Shown here piece by piece: positions 57,001-64,000 of a DNA stretch of 64,000 nt (within the stretch, counting starts at the first letter, position 1; every line of letters begins with the position of its first letter). Both the position numbers and the translations under genes were made by a program. Source of the stretch: Lycium barbarum (lineage: Eukaryota > Streptophyta > Magnoliopsida > Solanales > Solanaceae); NCBI RefSeq assembly GCF_019175385.1, contig NC_083344.1:23816380-23880379 (forward strand), written 5' to 3'. Below the pieces are notes generated by a model. It was not told the DNA's origin, ran no database searches, and worked only from the letters and a program-made list of their open reading frames with translations.

Positions 57001-58951
57001 GAAATTCATTAACCACGGGAACTGACTGAAGAGTCGGCGTTTCTGCTGTCAAGTCTTGTACCCAAACCAGATGATAAATATAACCTTTTCTGATCATTTT
57101 CTTCGCCTTAAGGTATGAAATAAACTTACCTTTCGGCGATGCTGTATTACCGGCCCATTCTATAACTGGCTCCCCGGGAAACTGGAAACGAACTACCTTA
57201 TTTTGGTAGTCAACATTAGCATAACAGGAGGCTAGCCAGCCCATTCCCATAATAACATCAAATTCAATCATATCTAATTCCACCAGATCTGCCTTAGTGT
57301 CTCGGCCATATACAGTTACAGAACAGTCTTTATATACCTGTTTCGCTACAATAAAGTCCCCAATCGGTGTGGCTACCTCAAACGGCTCTATAGGTTCAGA
57401 CGTTATACCAATTTTACTGGCAACCAGAGGAGAAATATATGACAAAGTCGAACCTGGATCAATCAATGCATACACAGACCGAGAGAAGACCAATAATGTA
57501 TCTATAATGACATTAGGCGATGCCTCCTGGTCCTAGCAGTTGGCCAAAGCATAAATGCAGTTCGAAGGACCGCTAGTACCCGAAGCTCCACCACGACCTC
57601 TGCCGTGACCCGCCGGTGCTGATGTACCCGGCCCTGCAGGGCGCATAGCCACTGATGAAGATGACGACCCGGCGGCGGATCCGGTTGGCTGCGCTGCACC
57701 ACCCGAACTACCCTTATACGGGCAATCTCTCACAGAATGGCCCTGACGGCCACAAGAAAAACATGTACGGGTGGCTCTGTAGCACTCTCCCGGATGGTAT
57801 CTGCCACAATAAGAACACTGAGGCCTAAGTGGCCTCGTCTGACCAGAACCCCTATCTGTCCGCGAACCTGAAGCCCTGGAGCTCTGGCCTGCTCCTGAAT
57901 AACCTGGGCCATCAAATCTGCGACCTGTAGGCTATGGAGGTGCGCTCTGTGCCGGCTGGGATGGATATCTGCTAGGCTGCTGCGGCTGCTGAGGCTGTCT
58001 GCCCCGGAAATCTCCAGGATACCCGGATGATCTGGCCCTCTTGGGCTGTCTCCGATCCTGACTCCTATCAGGCTGATGACCCCTGTGCCGGTCCTCCATG
58101 CCCTGGGCGTGCGCCTGAATCCGGGCAATATCCATATCGGGTTGAGCGGCCAATACCAAGCAACTGTCGACAAAATACCGGTCCAGCCCCATAATATACC
58201 TGTGCATCCTGTCAGCCATAGTAGATACCACAGCAGGTGCGTATTGGGCCAATGAGTCGAACTCCATACTGTACTCTCGGACGCTGCGGCCCCTCTGTCT
58301 CAGCAATAAGAATCTGTCAGCTTTGGCCCGCCGTAACTCCGGAGGCAGAAAAGCCTCAGAAAACTCATCCCAGACTGCTGGGGGAGCGCCGTCGCCTCTG
58401 GCCAACTCTCAAGACTCGTACCAATTAGCTGCTACATCATACAACCGGTACGAAGCCAACTCGACTGACTCTGTCGCAGAAGCCTTAATCAAATGTAAGG
58501 TGCGCCGCATCTTCCTGATAAACTCCTCAGGATCCTCCTCGGGCTTGGTCCCGAAGAACTCTGGAGGGCCACAAGTCAATAACTCATGAGCTCTCGAACT
58601 GTCACGCCTATATGCTCGGTCACCTCCCAATCCGTGCCCCTGAACCTGTCCCGCCACAAGTCTGGTCAATAGCTGGACTGCCTCTCTCATAGTCTGATCC
58701 TCAGTCCCTGGCCGTGGAGCTGGAGGCTCAGGTACTGGAATCTCGGGAGCTGGCGGTGGAGCCGCCCCTCGACCTGCAGCTGCTGCTGCTCCAATCTCCT
58801 TTACGTGTGGCGGTGTGGAAGAGCACTCTGCCGGGGGCAAAATATCAGGAGCAATATGTGCATGGGCCCTGGTAACCCTCTAGGCCCGACTAGTCTGTCC
58901 CACAGCTGCTGCCTTGGCCTTTTGGGCCGCTGTCGCCTTTTTTGGAGGCAT
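54044..58951 (-). pseudogene. Full-length gag-pol with several stops (Tekay-like chromovirus)
   Basis: Start ATG at 58951 ([13 protein letters not shown]), three bases after an acceptor-like CTTTGCAG. All domains are present in order on the minus strand: gag (58840-57930), two Cys-His fingers (about 57825-57730), protease DPGS (about 57460), RT with VFIDDIL (about 56460), RNase [11 protein letters not shown] (about 56015), integrase finger and D,D-35-E core (55350-54870), chromodomain (to about 54100). Breaks seen: TAG at codon 24 (58882), TGA in place of Trp near 58408, TAG near 57930, TAG near 57531, TAG near 56375, TAG near 54587. Where I could compare codons with the intact relative, most changes are Gln CAG to TAG. 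A 4-residue in-frame deletion lies in gag near 58350. Inactive as it stands. Confidence 0.95.
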
Positions 58952-58953
58952 AA

Positions 58954-61515
58954 CTGCAAAGGTAACAATTCGTTAGGGAGGAGTCATCCTGATAACACAG
59001 CTCTATCGCACGATCTAAGACAGAAAGAAGGGTAGTATCCTAAATGTCCTGTAGCCTCCTGTTTATAGGTGTGGTGCACAGCACACCGATAAACAAGACT
59101 CTACTAGACACGGTCTGTAGACATTCCGAGGACGAACCGCTCTGATACCACTTTTGTCACGACCCAACCCCGTAGGCCGTGACTAGTGCCCGATCTGGGC
59201 ACTCAAACGCATTCTAGTATATGGCAGAAGCCGACGAGGCTTTATTTCAAGTTTAGATAATTTCCAGAAAAATTTCGACAGAGTTTCCTTTGTTTTACGG
59301 ACTATCCCATATACCCTGCACGCAGAAAATACCAACAAAGGCCACACAGGGCCAACAAAGCAACATTTAAATATATGCGGACCGGCCGCCGCGGCGAATG
59401 GGATCGCCCAAACACAACATAAGCACACATCTGTACAGAAAGACCCCAATCCACAACCATGTCCACAGACCTCTAAACAGACCGACAGAATCATATGACG
59501 GGACAGGGCCCCGCCGTACCCATGAACGAGAGTATACATATACAGTGATGACAGACTGTACCAAAAGATGGGCGCTGGAGAAAAGAGCGCTCCAAAATAG
59601 CAGAATAAGATCCTAAGCGGGCAGATCTGCAAACCTGTCGTCGGTACCTGCGCGGCATGAAAACGCAGCCCCCGAAGAAAGGGGGTCAGTACGAAATATG
59701 TACTGAATATGTAAAGCCTGAATTACAGAAACAAACTCATAACTGGTACAGAACGTGCAGAAAGTAAACAGAAAATCCAAAGTATCAGATATATATTTTC
59801 AAAACATGCAGAGTGGGTACAGAAGCATATGACATATCAAATCCGGCCCCTGCCAAGGGACTCGGCAGACAGAACGTGGCCACCCTCCCGACGCTGGTGC
59901 CACAACACAGAAGAATCAGAAAAGGGGCATAACCCCGTATCATAATACGTCATATCAAATGGCCATAGAAAATCATATCAGAACAAGCGAACATGGCACA
60001 TCATACTCCACAAACCCATGTACGCGAATACCTGCCCCCTCACATCGAGGTACGGCGAACAATGCAGAGGATCACGCTTGACAACATATCCTGGCCCGGG
60101 CTCAGTGTGGGAAACATTGGGGCGTCCACGAATGGAGTAGTGAGAGACTAATGCAATTAAAATATCATAAATGTTTTAATAGACTCGATGAGGCATATCA
60201 AAGACAAACCGATCCAATGAAGTCGAACGGGAACATAGTAAACGAGTTTCGGATATCATAATGAATTACAGAAGTATAATCTTTCTGAAATCGTTCCGAG
60301 TGTCAAAACAATTTATCGGACTCAGTGGAATATTTAAACCAATGTTCGTTAGGTAATTAGAATAGTAGTCAAAACGTTTCTTTTAAAAACTGCTCGAAAA
60401 GAAGACTTAAGTACATTAAGGGCAAAATCGGGGATAGCGGGCCCGCCTCAGGACAAATAAGGCGGCGGGCTCAAATTATGCCCTCTAAGCTTATGGGGTC
60501 ACCTAAAAGGGTTCTACGGACATTCTATAGCTTTCCAAGTAATTTAGAGCAAATTTGCATAATCTGAGGAAAAGCATACCAAAATGGTTCAATTCTACTG
60601 AAGGAAAAGACGAGATTTTTACTTGCGGATTCCGATGGCCAGAAAGTCTTACGAGGCCCGAACCCAACCCTAACACACTTAGGCATGCCAAAAGAAGGAT
60701 CGGGGTAGCTTTACATACCTTTCAAGCTCCTTACGCCTCTCCAAACTCACTTCCCGTTTTGTCAAAAATCTGCAAATGGTCAAGTTTACCAATTGTGAGT
60801 TATAGATTCTACGAATTCAACTTAACACATATATGTCTACCGAAATTTCGGCAGCACCTCCCCTATACATATAGCACCCCCGAGAATTCAACTCGGCCAA
60901 AACAATCATCAACAACCCAACAACAACACCCACAACAACAACAATCAATATAATACACAATATGGCATAACTAGTTCTACTTGCCGACATAATGCCTTAG
61001 CCTTTATTTCATCTTCAATTTCCAAACAAATCTCAATGGTTTCACATTCGTCATTAATCTAGATCATCACAATATAGTTTAGAAGCATTTCATAGCACTT
61101 CCTTAAATTATACACCCGATATACATAATATACAACTTTCCGCCAAAGTCATATTTCAGCCACAGCTTCTAATCTTTGGCATACATATTCATGACATGTT
61201 TTCATCTTCCAAATTCATCAATAATCATCATGACTTGCAACCTAACAACTTCATTTTCGCAATGTCGTAAGATCGTACTAAAACGACATAAGCTTCTACA
61301 TTGCATTTCAATACAAACTTATATCATTTTAACCTCATTTACATTGCAAGCATCACCATAACACAACTAACACATTAAACAAAATTAATTCATTAGCATC
61401 CTACCAACACCATACCCACTTTGCAAACTTCCATTTTCCCATACAATCAACTCATTTCTACATACTACAACACAAACAATACTTCATAATACAATAATAA
61501 GGGATAAATTCTTAC
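58954..61515 (-). other. Predicted leader intron, minus-strand element
   Basis: On the minus strand AAAAAG|GTAAGAATT (donor, 61515) lies in the 5' LTR and TACCTTTGCAG (acceptor, ends 58954) lies two bases before the gag ATG at 58951. The span is 2562 bases, almost equal to the 2558 predicted in the intact element, and includes the PBS. Confidence 0.5.
59139..59150 (-). other. Primer-binding site (initiator tRNA-Met type)
   Basis: The minus strand reads TGGTATCAGAGC four bases inside the 5' LTR at 59155. Confidence 0.95.
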
Positions 61516-62083
61516 CTTTTTACTCAATCTTCTTCACTTGAATATAGGGTCAACTTGAAGAAACAAGACTTCTTCCTTCCAAACCAACTACACCAAGTTG
61601 CAAAGGGACTTTGAATTAGTGAAAATCCAACAAGAGAATAATTTTTGGAGTAAGATTTTTGCTAGCCAATTTCCTAGGGCAAACCCGAAACTCCCTCTCT
61701 TCTTGCTCTTGTTCTTGATTTCTATCCTAAGTCTTCTAATGGATAGAGATGGCTATATATAATAATATCCCTTATGTTAATTTAACACATGGGAATTTAA
61801 TAAAAATTGTGGGCTTGGGCCACACCATGGCCGGCCACATCATGCATTGGGCCTAAAATTCCCTTCTATTATTTGTGGCCCAATGACTTATAGTCCATGT
61901 TTTGTAATTCCCGAAATTAATTTCCAAAATTCCAAATTTACCCTTAGCCTTGTTCCACACTTCCACGACCCCATTCTTTCATGCACAACTCCTATGTTAA
62001 ATAAAAATCAAATTTGACCTTATTTCTTAAAAATCCAATATCTTCCAATTTTTTTCAAACGTGTGAAAACACAGGATATAACA
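59155..62083 (-). mobile_element. 5' LTR (right), 2.93 kb
   Basis: Matches the left LTR end to end with scattered substitutions and small indels. Double hairpin 59643-59717; CCGAAATTTCGG 60840-60851; TATA-like CTATATATAA near 61752. Confidence 0.95.
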
Positions 62084-62088
62084 CCCGC
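62084..62088. repeat. Target-site duplication CCCGC, right copy
   Basis: Matches 51028-51032. Confidence 0.95.
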
Positions 62089-62657
62089 GGAGTCCATGCA
62101 CTATCAACGATTCCTGAATTAATCATCGGACATCGGACATCGGCCATGCAATCAACGATTCCAGAATTAATCATCGGACATTGGCCATCTCACCTTACTC
62201 AAGTAAAAGAGTTTTATCAAGTATCAATTTCACTCCATCAACGATTCTGGAACTAACATCGGACATCAACCATCTCACGTCACTCAAGTAAAAGAGTGTT
62301 ATTAAGTATCAACAGTATCATAACTGTGTATCATGAAAATGATAGTGCGTGCAATGCATGAATCAATCATCAATAATAATGCTCAATATCACAAGTACCA
62401 ACAGCGGGTATGCCAACAATATATCTAAATCACAAGTACCAACAGTAGGTATGCCAATAATATAATCGAATCATAAGTACCAACAGTGGGTACGCCAACA
62501 ATATAACCGAATCACAAGTACTAACAATGGGTACGCCAAAAATATATCCGAGTACAAATACCAACAGCGGGTATGCCAACTATATCATAATCAAGGTGAC
62601 AAAAATAGAATCCCATATCTATCAACAACTCATGGCATAAAGCCCACGCAGTATAAC
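62089..62657 (-). mobile_element. Continuation of the interrupted second-family 5' LTR
   Basis: Carries inverted copies of motifs found in the LTR at 10472-14023 (CATCGGACATC..., CTCAAGTAAAAGAG, ACCAACAG-GGGTATGCCAAC). It ends where a new LTR (TGTCACGCCCC) begins at 62658. Confidence 0.75.
62389..62595 (-). repeat. Tandem repeat, five units of about 41 bp
   Basis: Units share the pattern ATCACAAGTACCAACAG, GGGTATGCCAACAATATA. The LTR at 10472-14023 has only two such units (around 12570-12630), so copy number differs between copies. Confidence 0.85.
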
Positions 62658-62800
62658 TGTCACGCCCCAAATCTGGAGCGGCGTGACCGGCACTCGGTGC
62701 CAAACTAGGCCCGAGTGAACCACTTTAAATCTGATACTCTGCTAAGGACTACCTACACACAGATAATACTAACAAGCTAGCGAGGCCGTAATCTGGATGG

Positions 62801-62801
<1 letters not shown>

Positions 62802-62830
<29 letters not shown>
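62802..62830. repeat. (AT)n microsatellite, 29 bp
   Basis: Uninterrupted TA/AT dinucleotides in the LTR. Confidence 0.95.
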
Positions 62831-62835
<5 letters not shown>

Positions 62836-63346
62836 TAAATGCTGACTATCTCGTCTGAACTGGGCACACACACACCCAAATTTATATACACAACTCAGCA
62901 AGCCAACGAGGCTACTATGTAGCTGAACAGCAAAACTAAGAGCCAACAAGGCAACATAACATTCTAACTACATACAACTGTCTACAGACCTCTAGGGAAC
63001 ACGAGCTACAGAAAGGATAGAAAAAACCCCGTCATCCCCATAAATACACATGTCAAAATAACATACCAAAACGGGCTGCAGCTCCGAACCAAGTGGAGCG
63101 CACTGTCTGTAGCTGAGTGGAAGGCCTACTGAACGGGATCGTCTTTCCAACTACCTGAACCTGCGGGCATAAACACAGCGCCCCCAGACAAAGGGATGTC
63201 AGTACAAATATTGTACTGAATATGTAAGGCAAGATAACAACTGAAATGAAATCACAAGCTATACTCTGGATATTTCAAGGAAGTATCTGGAGGTACTCTA
63301 CCTGGGTTGTCTTTCATCTGAGGGAAGATAACATAACTCTATAGAT

Positions 63347-63510
63347 ATAACTCCATGACCCGAAGGTCAGGCATAAATAACTCCATGACTTATATGTCAG
63401 GTAATAACTCCATGGATCATAGGCCAGGTAATAACTCCATGGCTCATAGGCCAGATAATAACACCATTACTCATAGGTTAGGTAAGAAATCCATGGCTCG
63501 TAGGTCAGGT
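63347..63510. repeat. Tandem repeat, six units of about 27 bp
   Basis: Units follow AATAACTCCATGGCTCATAG then GCCAGGT, with single-base variation between units. Located in the LTR just beyond the hairpin module. Confidence 0.9.
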
Positions 63511-64000
63511 AATACAAAAATATCTCACTGACCAAGTGGCCAGGTAAAAGAAAAATATATGTATCATGCAGTATGTCATGCATATACTGAAAAACATAGT
63601 TACTATAACATGCCTCTTCTGTCTCTCTATAACTCAAGGACATAGGGAGGGGATGTGACCCATCAGAAAGAACAACATCACACTCAAAATTTAGACAATT
63701 ATACGTCAGGCTATACTTTGACAAATCTCGAATCATAAGGTTTATCACGCTCTTACCATATACGGAAACATACTAAAAAAAAAGGAACAATTATCATAAG
63801 AACTTTGAGAATCATGAATTTCTAGCTTTTTGGGAATAAGGACATTATGGAAATCATGTAGGGTTCACAAGAAACAAATCATGCCTTTAGAAAGAAAGGG
63901 ACTAGCCTTAACATACCTGGAAGCTTACTTTTCGACTTTCCAGCCTACTTCCTGTCTTGCGAACTACTTAAGATCACTCGTAGTCTCATAATCTTCATAT

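Larger units (their letters stand above)
51033..62083 (-). mobile_element. Complete Ty3/gypsy Tekay-like element with decayed gag-pol, 11.05 kb
   Basis: Both LTRs (51033-53962, 59155-62083), polypurine tract, PBS, full-length but interrupted gag-pol, and a perfect TSD (CCCGC). Interior order and protein match the intact element at 32765-43672 closely. The two LTRs are almost equal in length and similar throughout, but with more differences than in the intact element, so it is older. It entered the LTR of the second-family element. Confidence 0.95.
62658..64000 (-). mobile_element. Partial LTR of another minus-strand element
   Basis: Starts TGTCACGCCCCAAATCTGG after GTATAAC and runs past the window edge. 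It contains an (AT)n run (62802-62830), a weaker double-hairpin module (63158-63230) and a 27-bp tandem repeat (63347-63510). No PBS or coding sequence is visible, so it may be a 5' or 3' LTR or a solo LTR. Confidence 0.7.

Noticed and set aside
62389..62595. CRISPR-like array
   Set aside because: Units are adjacent tandem copies without unique spacers, in a plant LTR.

Overview
The window looks like plant nuclear heterochromatin, probably from a Solanaceae genome. That assignment is an inference from the style of the repeats; no complete host gene is present. Almost all of it is nested Ty3/gypsy LTR retrotransposons of the chromovirus (Tekay/Del-like) type. They have very long LTRs (1.4-3.5 kb), primer-binding sites matching initiator-Met tRNA, one gag-pol reading frame in the order gag, CCHC, protease, RT, RNase H, integrase, chromodomain, and 5-bp target-site duplications (TSDs).

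Layout, left to right. 1-5877: the right part of a minus-strand, non-autonomous element (RNase H scrap, non-coding interior with a 5S-rRNA-like module, PBS, 3.06-kb LTR), inserted in an older plus-strand LTR. 5878-14023: that older LTR remnant, a PBS, a decayed interior with integrase C-terminal traces, and a 3.55-kb LTR. 14024-15137 and 31146-32022: two pieces of another copy of the older LTR, split by nested insertions. Inside them lies an LTR fragment (15138-15998 plus 23256-23484), which holds a complete non-autonomous minus-strand element (15999-23250, TSD AAGAT, with a 5S-like module) and a decayed plus-strand element (23485-31145). 32023-32764 and 43678-45246: low-copy-looking flanks, possibly containing exons of unidentified host genes and an hAT-type MITE. 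They are split by a young, apparently intact element at 32765-43672 (TSD TGTAA, 1611-residue gag-pol). 45247-51032: a 3'-truncated minus-strand element of another family. Its 5' LTR is interrupted by a complete decayed minus-strand element at 51033-62083 (TSD CCCGC), resumes at 62089-62657, and then meets a further LTR that runs out of the window.

The intact element could encode the whole replication cycle: Gag particle, protease, RT/RNase H copying from the tRNA-Met primer, integrase, and a chromodomain that may guide insertion into heterochromatin. The 5S-carrying elements encode nothing and would need proteins supplied in trans.

The most interesting signals lie outside the proteins. (1) 5S-rRNA-derived modules sit in the interior of the non-autonomous elements. 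(2) A splice-donor-like site in the LTR and an acceptor-like site just before the gag ATG suggest a 0.9-2.6-kb leader intron that would remove the PBS and a conserved leader motif from the mRNA. (3) A double-hairpin LTR module is kept across families while its stem sequence changes in a compensatory way. (4) Other small palindromes are shared between families that otherwise differ. All comparisons were made by eye.
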